Shown here: piece after piece, positions 40,201-48,480 of the stretch
Numbering within the stretch: position 1 is the first letter of the stretch
Layout: every line of letters starts with the position of its first letter
Assembly: GCA_961205875.1 (NCBI GenBank)
Contig: OY540810.1
Location: forward strand, 3,844,001 to 3,908,000
Source of the DNA: Sialis fuliginosa
Lineage: Eukaryota; Arthropoda; Insecta; Megaloptera; Sialidae
DNA length: 64,000 bases
Direction: 5' to 3'
Notes under the pieces: model-generated
Seen by the model: only the letters and a program-made list of their open reading frames with translations
What the model was told of the DNA's origin: nothing
Database searches by the model: none
Position numbers and translations under genes: made by a program

Positions 40201-43157
40201 ATGGATTAGTTATGGAATTTAGAGCAGTGACACTTCAACTAATTGTAACACAGTTGGCATCTTTGACCGTACAAAATAATTTTCATAACATCACCACTGT
40301 TTTAATATCGTTTGTATTTACCTACAACGCGTGCGCGAAACTTGTCAAAGTCATCAACAAACTCCAAAAGAACTGTCATATAAGTTTGATATCTCAGTTG
40401 AAAGTGCTTGTTAGCTAACAAATTTGTTAGGTCCTTTATGATACCGAAAAAAATAAAAATATGGTCATATTCTACTAATTGAGATGTACATTTCGACACC
40501 CCACATGCCTAGATATGAAAATAAAAAAATAAAAATTCTATTACACCGCTCCCTGTAATTTCAAAATTTAAAATTATATTGTTGACTTTAGTATTTGTCG
40601 TTGGTAGTCTCACAAAGCCTCGATTATTTTAGCGTAGTTTGGTTTCAATCTTTTAAATAAATTTCCATGTTAAAAATCTTACATATCGCGTTTTTGACAT
40701 TTTTAAATAAGCTTTTATTTCCTAGAATAAAAAAAAATCTATTTTAGCATTTACTTTTATTAGTTGACCTCACGATTACTGTCTAGGCTAGGTCAATATA
40801 TCACGCAAAATCATACATTTATCATATCAATCATAATACATTATAAATCAGTTAAATTGGAATTATAATTATAATTAAAATTAACTCACCCTCAATGACA
40901 TGACAAAATTGAAGAGGGGTATAAAAATTAATATGATATTTAAGTAAATAATATAATATATTTTTATATCTGTACATGCAGTGCCGTAATTAGGGTTTGG
41001 GAAACCCGGCCAGAGGCCGACAGGTCAAGGGGCGGCAAACGGGTGGAAAAAGCAATACCAGGATTAAAAGTGACATACTTAGTAAAAAAAAAGGTTTTCA
41101 TAAATCGAAAAGAACTTTGAAAAATCGTAATGAGAACTTCAATTACAACAGGGGAGAGCAGTGGCGTAGCAAGTATAATTGGCGCCCCCAAAAATAATTT
41201 AAAAATAATAATGATAATTTTATTATAAATGTGAATTGATATTGGCGTTTTTAATTTCTCTAATCTAATTTATTAATTAAATACATTCTACATTTTCACG
41301 ACTAAAAACAAAAGTTGCATATTCTGGCCTTTGTAAATTGTGTTTAAGCTATGTGGTTCAAAAGGTTCAGAGCCATTTGGTGCCCTTCTGTAAGTAGCGC
41401 CCGGGGCATGATAGACCCCCTTGCCCACCCCCCCCCTCGCTGCGCCACTGGGGGAGAGAGGCTATTTTCAGAGTTTGCTGGGTAGATGCTACGGCACTGG
41501 ATGTATGTATATATACTTAAATATCTATTTACTTTTTAAAGTATGTGTATTTAAATAAGATTAAATAGTTTCATAAACATAAAAAATACATTATAAATTA
41601 TTTATTCTGTTACAAGACATTAAGAGTATACACATTGTCTTTTTGCTTCCTCGCAATATCGAAGATACGAGAAGCTATGTGATCGTTTCAGATTGAGACA
41701 AAAAAAATGTTCTCCGATTTCAAAATTTTAAATTGATTTATTCGTTTCACGTCAAGGCAAACACTTTTCGTTCCGTATCTGTCTGTCTGTGTGTCCGTCC
41801 GTTCGTCCATCCGACCGTGTGTCCCCATACGCATAACTCATGAACCACTGAACCGATAATGTTAAAACTTGGTCGGATGGTTGGGTCTGGCTTGAGGACG
41901 GTCCTATTTCAAAATCATCAAAATCGTATGTAAGGGGGAAGGGTGACATCCCAAAATATTTATTTTTTCAAGATATCACAAGAACGACATATGTTACGTG
42001 AAAATTTTATAGAATACTTTTTGCAGAGCATTAAATTTCCAATAATATGGGTCTACAACGTTTGTTGTAAAATATTCTTTTACAATGATTTATCTCAATT
42101 TATTTTAAAAATTCGTGTTTTGTTTTTCTAAATTGATATTTGCTTGGACATAAATTTCATTTTGACGTTTTAAATGTCATTCTGACATTTTAAATGTCAT
42201 TTTGATGTTTGCATTTTAGATTTAGATTGAAATTATCAAAAAATTAAAAATATACGAATATGAAAAATAAAAATATACTAAGAAAAATTTTGAACAAACA
42301 TTTTTTTAGTAAAATTGTATAAACATTAAATGGTTAACCAATTCTAAGCAATTTATCTGAGCATCGGTTTTCAATTAAATTGTTCAATACACCTATCCCC
42401 CGATTTACACGGCACTTCTATTACACGATTTCGATTTACACGATTTATAAATTGACAATTTTCAAAAAAAACTAGTAAAAATGTTTATTCCGCTCCATAT
42501 ACGTCTATACAAAGATTTGATGGCATTTTTGAATTTTTTTCCTTCGGTAACCTGATGAAATGAACAGGGGATTCCCAGGCTTGTAAAATATACATTTAGG
42601 AGAATCCCGGTAATCTGTGCGTATGTATTTCACAATACAAGAGGGTAGCACAGGTGTTGTTTTATGAACTAAGAACAATTTTGAGTTTTCCAAGATGTCT
42701 GACTTTTGTTTTACTTAAATAAATTACAGAATCATGCACATTTTGGGTTTTTTTTCGTTTTACACGTTTTTACTTAGCAAAATCCAAGATTTCAGTTTAC
42801 ACGGTTTTGTGCAGAACGTATCTACCGTGTAAATCGGGGGATAGGTGTAATTCATTATCTTTGGTGAATTTAGCACGAGGAAGCACTGTGCATTTACTTA
42901 TCTATCTGACTTATTTTTGTTTAAATGCGATTGATAATTGAAAAGTACTATTAATTTAATAAATAATTTCTCCAAATGGAAAATTATATTTCATTCATTA
43001 GAAAAATAAATATTTGCTGAAATATTCGCGATATTATGAAAATTATGACGATAAATAAATGGAAAGAGAAATGTGCGATTATTTTGTATATATGCAATAT
43101 TAAATTTAATAAGTAAATAAATAATATTAATTGAATAGGTACTTACTTGGAAATCAT
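22243..43157 (-). CDS. SLC2-family facilitated sugar transporter, Tret1-like (trehalose transporter class)
   Basis: Minus-strand exons: 43147-43157 (start, tentative), 30349-30566, 24862-25064, 22243-23853; about 680 residues with all phases matching. Twelve membrane spans of the major facilitator fold are expected. Family motifs: GRRR after TM2 (exon 3), EAPVITYVAEITQPHLRG across the exon 3/4 junction as in Tret1, PESPHWLISR after TM6 (Arg of PESPRWL is His), TGKRILSF after TM8, and the C-terminal PETEGKPLHEIE. The central cytoplasmic loop is about 190 residues (roughly 217-406), far longer than the usual 60-70, and is rich in Asn, Lys and Ser. The TM9-TM10 loop is also enlarged (about 497-530) with several N-glycosylation sequons. 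It faces PLEKHG5 tail to tail. Candidate poly(A) signals (TTTATT on +) are at 22032-22037 and 22000-22005. The substrate is not provable from sequence: trehalose, glucose or another sugar. Confidence 0.88.
24350..24695 (+). repeat. Single-arm copy of the 47558-48266 foldback family
   Basis: Shares long runs with the right arm at about 47930-48210, for example CACGCTGATTTCAAATCCGT, GACCACGCGTTCAAAAGTTA and GAGGCTATATCTCGAGAACG. Only one arm is present, inside the transporter intron. Confidence 0.7.
25166..25669. mobile_element. TA-flanked MITE, GGCGGCTATTACACTATC ends
   Basis: TIR GGCGGCTATTACACTATCAAA-type at the left and its complement ending GATAGTGTAATAGCCGCC at the right, with TA at 25164-25165 and 25670-25671. 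Subterminal ATTTCTTTGAT motifs recur in both arms. Non-coding, 504 bp. Confidence 0.75.
25796..26279. mobile_element. TA-flanked MITE, TACTCTATTTCATTTAAG ends
   Basis: About 50-bp inverted ends: TACTCTATTTCATTTAAGAA followed by TGCAGT and GTTGCCGTGG at the left, and the complement at the right. TA lies on both sides. Non-coding core. Confidence 0.7.
26579..28871. mobile_element. Giant 2.3-kb foldback element with about 650-bp arms
   Basis: Sequence from TAATAATGAAAAAGG at 26579 returns inverted and ends at 28871. Landmarks pair across the centre: GGTCTTCTTTCT / AGAAAGAAGACC, CTGATATCTGCTAGAAAATA / its complement near 28665, and GATCTTCTGAAGGAA / TTCCTTCAGAAGATC. The centre is about 27660-28200. 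The left arm alone carries the hAT insertion 27117-27526. No coding capacity; it lies in the transporter intron. Confidence 0.8.
27117..27526. mobile_element. hAT MITE nested in one arm of the giant foldback
   Basis: TIR CAGGCCCGGATTTA / TAAATCCGGGCCTG and a perfect 8-bp duplication TGTATGTT (27109-27116, 27527-27534). Subterminal GCCTAGGGCG motifs and a G-run are present. The opposite foldback arm near 28350 has no such insert. Confidence 0.88.
29518..30310. mobile_element. Mutator-like TIR element beside a transporter splice donor
   Basis: Inverted ends ATAGACATAGAGAATGGAC at 29518 and GTCCATTCTCTATGTCTAT ending at 30309-30310. A further arm match follows (GTTTGGAATATAT). Flanking direct repeats ACTGGCATCAT lie at 29507-29517 and 30311-30321; long duplications of 9-11 bp suggest the Mutator superfamily. 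The right end is about 40 bp from the donor of the 30349-30566 exon. No transposase. Confidence 0.6.
31040..31440. repeat. Repeat remnant shared with the right end of the window
   Basis: TATTTTGGACCCCC, CTTACCCCATTGAGTGGGGT, GTCTCCTAAAATRCAA and a TTATAAATCGTARTGA stretch recur in the same order at about 63240-63420. Part of it also recurs reversed near 43960-44030. The element class is not recognised. Confidence 0.5.
31477..31713 (+). other. Orphan open frame of 78 codons, unassigned
   Basis: The translated frame has a hydrophobic first third and then a compact hydrophilic part (EPVVKYLAAHPCGHVKDG; IIIEDIRSYYYVLRRSQF). The coding strand is opposite to the transporter, inside its first intron. 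I do not recognise a family, and there is no splice or promoter evidence. It could be a relic of a transposon ORF or chance. Confidence 0.2.
32150..32400 (-). repeat. Interspersed repeat family X, copy D (reversed fragment)
   Basis: Reverse match to the 3' half of copy A, including CAGTTATGGCCGCTATAAGA, ATGAACTCATGTTACTAATA and CCAAAGTCCGCAAATATAG. It ends at the CTCCAGTAATGAC point where copy A carries its hAT insertion. Confidence 0.65.
32741..33567. mobile_element. Long-TIR foldback MITE, CAGTGCGTTCA family, copy 2
   Basis: Same ends and arm content as 8614-9372, flanked by TA. The centre is a T-rich run near 33126-33180. Two copies with the same foldback design show that the structure was mobilised as a unit and is not a local rearrangement. 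Confidence 0.8.
33574..34589. other. No gene; one shared 60-bp motif
   Basis: 33771-33833 resembles 40047-40118 (CATAAGGGTTC; TACGTGGAC; GTTTGGAGCC). The rest is AT-rich, with short G-runs and no recognised structure. Confidence 0.4.
34590..34935 (+). repeat. Interspersed repeat family X, copy C
   Basis: A diverged copy with GTCAAAATGGTGGACATTTA and a CATTACTGGAGAAAAAACAT stretch. It lacks the hAT insertion of copy A and runs directly into the TCTCG block. Confidence 0.6.
34920..35230. repeat. Block of degenerate TCTCGTCTCG motifs (hAT-like subterminal array)
   Basis: Many GTCTCG/CGAGAC/ATCTCG variants occur in both orientations over 300 bp. The design parallels the AAGTACTT block (3560-3860) and the AACCGAAAACC block (44150-44460). 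No terminal repeat or ORF. Confidence 0.45.
36005..37060. repeat. Family A fragments around a Tigger-like fragment
   Basis: 36005-36118 is the 3' end of family A, and about 36965-37060 is the same end reversed. Between them, 36466-36855 begins GTGAAACTTCGTTTTACGGA and ends ATAGGTTTTACTG, resembling decayed pogo/Tigger ends. No coding sequence. Confidence 0.45.
37444..37549. repeat. Two abutting perfect palindromes
   Basis: 37444-37489 is a 46-bp palindrome (half AAAATGTGCCTTGG and on). 37486-37549 is a second, about 64-bp palindrome (half TTTTTAGTATCAACGAATAA and on) with a TAAT-rich centre. They share a T-run. Both could extrude as cruciforms; no transposon ends are visible around them. Confidence 0.7.
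37550..38612. other. AT-rich intron DNA, nothing recognised
   Basis: A low-complexity hydrophobic open frame at 38011-38238 is explained by T-rich DNA. No repeat ends or motifs seen. Confidence 0.4.
38613..39002. mobile_element. hAT MITE with perfect target duplication
   Basis: TIR CAGGGGCGCCGACTT / AAGTCGGCGCCCCTG, with TATACATA at 38605-38612 and 39003-39010. 390 bp with G/C runs near both ends. It lies in the transporter's first intron. Confidence 0.9.
39003..40122. other. Intron DNA without a gene
   Basis: A decayed Tigger-like right end (AAGCGGGATCTTACTGTATA) lies near 39465-39484. 40047-40118 is the second copy of the 60-bp motif at 33771. 39740-39960 is comparatively G+C-rich and unique, but I found no exon signals. 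Confidence 0.4.
40123..40446. mobile_element. TIR element, CGGTATTATAAAGGAYC ends
   Basis: Left end CGGTATTATAAAGGATCTAA and right end TTAGGTCCTTTATGATACCG are inverted, followed inward by GTTAGCTARCAA in both arms. Partial relatives lie at 15944-16031 and near 62367. Target duplication unclear. 324 bp, non-coding. Confidence 0.65.
40979..41499. mobile_element. TIR element (CAGTGCCGTAATTAGGG) hosting a nested hAT MITE
   Basis: Left end CAGTGCCGTA and right end TACGGCACTG are inverted. Flanks (TGTACATG / GATGTATG) are only weakly alike, so the insertion is old or imprecise. It is interrupted by 41159-41450. Confidence 0.6.
41159..41450. mobile_element. hAT MITE nested in 40979-41499
   Basis: TIR CAGTGGCGTAGCAAG / CTCGCTGCGCCACTG, flanked by perfect 8-bp duplications GGGGAGAG (41151-41158, 41451-41458). 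292 bp with a C-run near the right end. Confidence 0.88.
41643..42900 (+). repeat. Interspersed repeat family A, copy 2 (interrupted by a TA-flanked MITE)
   Basis: Co-linear with 1248-1886: TTGCTTCCTCGCAATATCGA at the left, the TCTG microsatellite at 41777-41795, and the GAGGAAGCACTGTGCATTTA end. It also has an extra stretch near 42150-42300 with repeated TTTTAAATGTCATT units. Confidence 0.65.
42390..42847. mobile_element. pogo/Tigger-like MITE nested in family A
   Basis: Perfect 23-bp TIR starting CACCTATCCCCCGATTTACA, with TA at 42388-42389 and 42848-42849. Family A copy 1 shows the site without the insert. Non-coding, 458 bp. Confidence 0.8.
43147..43157 (-). CDS. Putative 11-nt first coding piece of the transporter (M-I-S-K)
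   Basis: On the minus strand, ATG ATT TCC AA is followed at once by a consensus donor GTAAGT. It ends in phase 2, exactly what the exon at 30566 needs. The join gives MISK followed by KPQVPPNLAG, a plausible short cytoplasmic N-terminus for this family. The intron would be 12.6 kb. Support is the donor and phase match alone; another upstream exon could be the true start. Confidence 0.5.
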
Positions 43158-43389
43158 TTTCAATGATTTGTTGAAGTTTTCAATAATTACGAGTATATTG
43201 ATCACATAAAAGTCATATGCTCCGTTAAAAAATACACATAAAATATAATTTCAAATAAATAATAATAATTAATCTAAAAACATTTTCGTTTAAATATCAC
43301 AGAAATTAACAACAATGGTTGCACATGTATAAAAATATTTCTATAAATAATTAAACAACACAATTCATCACATCATAATTTTCAAACAA

Positions 43390-43650
43390 TCGCGCGCTTG
43401 TGTTTTGTTTTTCAAAACATCAACGTATATATTTACAACAATTGAAAATGAAACTACGTCATTGGTGAAACTTCAGTGTGTTGTTGTTGCCGCAAGCGTC
43501 AACTAAATTGAAATGCAAGTCGATCTGCAGCACTCGGTATCATTTGTTAATGTCGTGGCCATTACATAGTTATGTTACTTTCTATCAATTGAGGAGCCCT
43601 ACTCTACGATTTGCAAGACAAGGTAATCAACACACGAGGTAGGTACAAAA
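43390..43650 (-). promoter_or_regulatory. Candidate promoter / 5' region of the transporter
   Basis: A repeat-free stretch richer in CpG than its surroundings lies 230-490 bp upstream of the putative start codon. On the minus strand it has an overlapping CCAAT box and CRE-like site, CCAATGACGTA, at 43455-43465 and a TATATA-like run near 43423-43433. Placement fits a proximal promoter, but no transcription start can be fixed from sequence. Confidence 0.35.
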
Positions 43651-44149
43651 CACGCATCATTGCATTTGCTGCAATTACCTCTAAACATTTGTATGTGTGT
43701 GTATGTGTTAATGTAAAACAGTAATTTGCTATGAAAGTATTTAGAACTTTAGATGAAAATATGTATTCATAAATTATATAAAATGTGATTTATCACGTGT
43801 TATTGATTAATGAATTGATGGTAATGATTATTTTTTAAGTTTCATATGTATACTTTGGTTGATTAGGTACGATATTTGAAATTTTTGATAATATTTTGAT
43901 TTTAATTTTAATTAACTTTAAAAAAATATATTTTTAGAATTTTTCGTAAAAAACGCACATGATAGGTTTCCGTCGTTTCCGTAGTCATTACGATTTATAA
44001 ACCAGAGTTATTTCAATTTTTTTGTTTGTATGTACAAATAGAAGGTATCTACTTTGGTTTCACTAAAACATATTTAACCCTGATGTTTTTATTTAAATTT
44101 TAGTAAAAAAGTAGTTTTTCAAAAATTTACGTTACTTACCCTTAAACAT
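43651..44149. other. Upstream intergenic DNA of the transporter
   Basis: AT-rich, no gene. Near 43960-44030 a piece related to the 31250-31310 repeat appears in reverse (GGTTTCCGTCGTTTCCGTAG; CATTACGATTTATAAA). Confidence 0.4.
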
Positions 44150-44460
44150 TAGCAATTTTCATTGGTTAAACTATTAATATTTTTTTAACGGAACCGATAT
44201 AAAAATTTCGGTTTTTACGGTTCAGTACATGTTAAAATACGCGCGCTAACATGATCTTATTTCCCACTTTAATTGTCGTTCGGATTACCATAAATTGTTC
44301 TAAATTATGGTAAAAAAATTTTTTAATAAAATGAACCGAAAACCGAAAAAACCGTTATTTTTTTTTGGAACGAAAACCGGAACCGAACCGAAATATATTT
44401 TTTTACTCGAACTGGAACGAAAACCGAAACGAAAAAAATAACGGTTCGAAGCCTTTTTAA
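44150..44460. repeat. Block of degenerate AACCGAAAACCG motifs (hAT-like subterminal array)
   Basis: Dense CGGTTTT/AACCGAAA variants in both orientations, ending GGTTCGAAGCC. It is the third block of this design in the window. The GGTTCGAAGCC end resembles a tRNA B box by chance; no tRNA fold is present. Confidence 0.5.
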
Positions 44461-44636
44461 ATATATAATAAAATATATTTTAAATATGTATAAGGATAAT
44501 AGAGACTACAATAAATTATAAAAATTATTTATTAAAACAATTTGAATACAAAAATTGAAAACATTTACATCATAATAATGAGAATGAAATGAATGAAGTA
44601 AAATATGTATTTAAAACAAATAAGCATGCAAATATT

Positions 44637-44858
44637 CATGGGCGCCGACAGAATTTCTTTCAGAATAAATTACATATAAAATAATTTAAAAAAAAATAAT
44701 AATTTTGTAATAATAAATTTGCATTGCATTTAGCATGACTAAAAAAAAAAAAAAAAGGTCCTCACTTTTATATTCTGACCTGAATTTTAAAATAAAAATA
44801 GTATTTCTTAATTTTTTCTTTTTTGCCAGGGGGGTGCACCTCCCTCCCGGCGCCCATG
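44637..44858. mobile_element. Short hAT MITE
   Basis: TIR CATGGGCGCCG / CCGGCGCCCATG with 8-bp duplications CAAATATT (44629-44636 and 44859-44866). 222 bp with a poly-A stretch and a G-run near the right end. Confidence 0.85.
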
Positions 44859-45304
44859 CAAATATTGTACAGTTAGACCTCAAAGTTACGTCACTTCCCT
44901 AGTCAAATCACTGTATTTTGTATTTCAAACAAAACAAAAGTCTATTGGAAGCTGATTGTGCCCGTAAAGACACATAATTCAAATGGCGCAACTTGGAATG
45001 ATGGCAATTGAAAATAAATGTTCATAAGTCTAAAATGCCGTAACTCGGGATATGACTGTATTACGAAGTGTTGAAAAAGCTGTAAAAAATTAAATATACA
45101 TCTAAACCCTTTACACCATGATAGTTAATTACAATTTTTGACATTTGAAAAACTATATTTTATAACAAGTAACACTTTCGCTTCGAAGAATAATTTTCCG
45201 ATCAGAATTTTGAAGTACAAAATAATAACAAAAACCATGTTTGTTCAAGCTGTTGTAATTGACAAACAAATATATTTATCTTTATTTACTATCTAAATTA
45301 TAAA

Positions 45305-45369
45305 GATATGGATCTTGGCTTCTGGGTGTAAGCCGCGTCGGTTTACACCCAGAAGCCAAGATCCATATC
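45305..45369. repeat. Perfect 27-bp-stem hairpin
   Basis: GATATGGATCTTGGCTTCTG plus seven more bases pair perfectly with 45343-45369 around an 11-nt GC-rich loop. A diverged left arm and loop recur at 53451-53480 (CTGGATCTTG, GTGCAAGTCGCG). So one arm is a known repeat and the other looks like a recent inverted duplication. Confidence 0.7.
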
Positions 45370-45628
45370 AAAATCACCGCGGAACCCTCAAGACTTGTAT
45401 AAATTCTAAAGAGCCATACAGGAAGTATTCCCTTGAAGCGAAAGGGTTAAATAATATAAATTATTTTTAATATGTGTATATTGACTGTCATGTATACCTA
45501 TTTGAATTTTCAAATGAAAGTTAAATTTTCATATTTTTTAATATAGTGATTTATGTTGTATGTTTTGTTAAAAAAAATATTAATTAATTTCCTTGAAATT
45601 ACAAAAAATATAATATCTAATCTTCTTC

Positions 45629-45714
45629 TTGTGAATTGCATGAAGTAAAAATAATCACGGTTAGTTAATCGTCCATTTACTAACTATGATTATTTTTGTT
45701 TTATGCAATCCACA
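45629..45714. repeat. Imperfect hairpin with about 37-nt arms
   Basis: GAATTGCATGAAGTAAAAAT and on, through ATCACGGTTAGTTA, pairs with TAACTATGATTATTTTTGTT and on, with a few mismatches and a 12-nt loop. It is pre-miRNA-like in size but without further support. Confidence 0.45.
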
Positions 45715-46082
45715 ATCATATTATAATAATATGTATAACAAATAAAATAATAACCAAACTTTAGTGTTATAAGATAATGATAATAAATTAAATTTACATA
45801 TGACAGTAATATTACAGCTTGGCCATAAATATCTAGAAAATAATTACATTAGTTTTCCAGGTTTTTCAGCATCTAAAACTGTTTTCCCTGATTGTTTATT
45901 CATACTGACTTGTTAAATAGCATAGTATTTTAAAGGGATCAGTGGCGTAGATAGCTTTTTGCGATGAGGGAGGGGGATATGACTTATTGTTAGTATTTAA
46001 TCTCATATTTTTGGTTCAGGGACCCTCAATACGTTAAAATCTCGAGTTCGATTTTTTTCATGATACTATACTTTATTATACA

Positions 46083-46966
46083 CTAGCTGGGCCCACGCGG
46101 CTTCGCTCGCGTAGACTACGGAATTATTGTTTAGGATTTTTGAAAAATATAGTTTAATTAATTAAGTACAAACACGATTAGTTATTATTGTAATAATAAT
46201 TTATCAATACCTAAATTACCTAACAAAAACGAATCAGAAGAAAAAAGTACAAATAATTTGTGTTCTGTTTAAATTTAAATGTTCATTATTGAAATTAAAA
46301 TAAACACAAACGATCAGCCGAGGGACTCCGAATATCTACCGAGCGTACGCGAATCCAGTCTGATGTACTCGCTTCGATGCGGCACGACACCATACATTTA
46401 AGATGTTACCTTTATAAATATATTTTAAGATATTTTCTAAACTATACGACCAAATTGGATGCTGTAAAGGGCAAACTATATCTACATTAAGTGCTTATGA
46501 CGATGAAATCATTTATTTCGATATGGATTAATGTTTTGCAGGTCATAAGTCCATGTAAACAGAACCCAAATATTTTATGTTTTTTTTGTAACATAAAAGC
46601 AGTCATTGTGGCTAAAATATAAAAGTTAGACATATGGTGTCGCGGACTTAATTGAAGAACTTTTGATTCTACACAATTCTTTATTACATTATTTTGTTCT
46701 ATATTGAACGGTTTAGGCAGCGTATTACAAAACAGCGCGCCGACGGCAAAAATTTTTCCGACTTGATTTACTATTATTGTCACTGCTTAGTTGTTATGTT
46801 ATCTAACCTAAAAAAATATAGCCTATAACCTGGCCAGAGAACGTACCTATGAATTAAAAAAAAAAACATGTCAATCGGATAAGTGGTTCTCGAGTGATAA
46901 GGTAACTAACGGACAGACAGACAGACAGACAGACAGAGAGACGTTGAGCTTTATATATATTAAGGA
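46083..46966 (-). mobile_element. Non-autonomous Helitron, copy 2
   Basis: On the minus strand it starts TCCTTAATATATATAAA after A and ends with the GCGAGCGAAGCCGCG hairpin and CTAG before T. 884 bp, co-linear with copy 1, including the CAGA/TCTG microsatellite at 46915-46938. A 98-codon open frame inside (46487-46783) is not preserved in copy 1. Confidence 0.85.
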
Positions 46967-47557
46967 TGTATGTATAATAAAAAATATTAAAAAAACGTTT
47001 AAAAAAAATTAATTTGCCTTTTTAAAACCGACTAAAAGGCTGAAAATAAAATTCTATTAGACTCTTTTCGTACTAACTATTGCATTTTAAAAAAAGTTGA
47101 TTTTGTTCATACTAGAAGAGTTTAAAAAAATGTCTGAGTTTTTAGTTATATAGTACATATGCAAAGAAAAAAATTCAAAATAGTAATATATAATTTGTAA
47201 ATATACCTCCTTGTTTTGTCCTGAATCTTTACAAACAAATAATCATTTTTAATTTCGTTTTTATGTCAAGTTAGTAATGATCATTAGAAATACATACATA
47301 TATTATTTGCTGTAAATTATCACTGAAACACATCACGTATATATTATAACTAATATTTATAAACTTTAATAGATTTCGTTCTATTTAATAAATTTATATA
47401 TAACAGTGGCGAGGCGTGAAATTTTTAATAAGGGATGCATATTTTGTCAATCCTCCCCCTCATATTAACAAAAAAAACTAGTTATGAAACACCTTAAATT
47501 CAAGTTTGTACTTTTTTAAATTCTTATATAAATATTTATATAGTGACTAAATGATTC

Positions 47558-48266
47558 TATGTCTTATTTTCTTGTATTTTAGTCGATATTTGTATGACGA
47601 GTTGAAGTTCACTGCAGGAAATTTCACTAAAAAATTTTGAATTTTTGATTTCGTTAAAAGTATGTTTATTGTATAGAAAATGACGTGAAAAGTTGTTTGT
47701 TTCAAACCGCAGGTCAGTTCTCGAGATATAGCCTCTCAAAGTTTTGGTTTTTTCAAATTTTTAGAGAAAAAAGGCCATAACTTTTGAACGCGTGGTCGGA
47801 ATTGATTTTAGTTGACGGATTTCAAATCAGCGTGTCAAAATCTATATAATGACATGTATAATACTTTAAAATCCGACAAAAAAATTTTGGCCAAAAATCG
47901 ACATTTTTTTAAGGTATACCCCTTTGAATTTTTTCGGTTTTTCGTGAAATTTTTTTTCTCGAGTTTTAAGGTATTATACATGTCATTATATAGATTTTGA
48001 CACGCTGATTTCAAATCCGTCAACTAAAATCAATTCCGACCACGCGTTCAAAAGTTATGGCCTTTTCTCTCTAAAAATTTGAAAAAACTAAAACTTTGAG
48101 AGGCTATATCTCGAGAACGGTTTGAGATACAGACCTGCGGTTTGAAACAAACAACTTTTCATACTTTTAACGAAATCAAAAATTCGAAATTTTTTAGTGA
48201 AATTTCCTGCAGTGAACTTCAACTCGTCATACAAATATCGACTAAAATACAAGAAAATAAGACATA
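47558..48266. mobile_element. Foldback element with about 300-bp arms, nested in the hAT element
   Basis: TATGTCTTATTTTCTTGTAT at 47558 returns inverted to 48266. The arms carry GACGAGTTGAAGTTCACTGC and GAACGCGTGGTCGGAATTGA with complements. A single arm recurs at 24350-24695. Open frames in it are mirror images and not genes. Confidence 0.8.
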
Positions 48267-48480
48267 AAAATGTAAAAAAATAAAAAAATTTCTGCAACCT
48301 AAAAATTACCCTCCCCCCTCGGTACGAGACTGCCCCGCCGGAGAATTTTATAAATCTGGCAACTAAATTCGTGTAGTATTATAAATTCTTTTGATCAACT
48401 TATAATTTTCGTAGACTCTGGGGGGGGGGGGATTGATCTCCTTGTTCCCCCCCCCCCCTATCTACGCCACTGAAAGGGAT

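Larger units (their letters stand above)
45940..48472. mobile_element. hAT element expanded to 2.5 kb by nested insertions
   Basis: Perfect 15-bp TIR CAGTGGCGTAGATAG / CTATCTACGCCACTG and perfect 8-bp duplication AAAGGGAT (45932-45939, 48473-48480). Inside lie a Helitron (46083-46966), a foldback element (47558-48266) and a stray hAT-like left end at 47404 (CAGTGGCGAGGCG). No transposase. Confidence 0.88.

Noticed and set aside
44435-44455. GGTTCGAAGCC resembling a tRNA B box
   Set aside because: No A box, acceptor stem or anticodon arm; it belongs to the AACCG motif block.
46487-46783. 98-codon frame inside the Helitron
   Set aside because: Not kept open in the other Helitron copy and has no Rep or helicase motif.
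47812-48023. Two overlapping 62-codon frames on opposite strands with near-identical translations
   Set aside because: They are the two arms of the foldback element read in mirror image.
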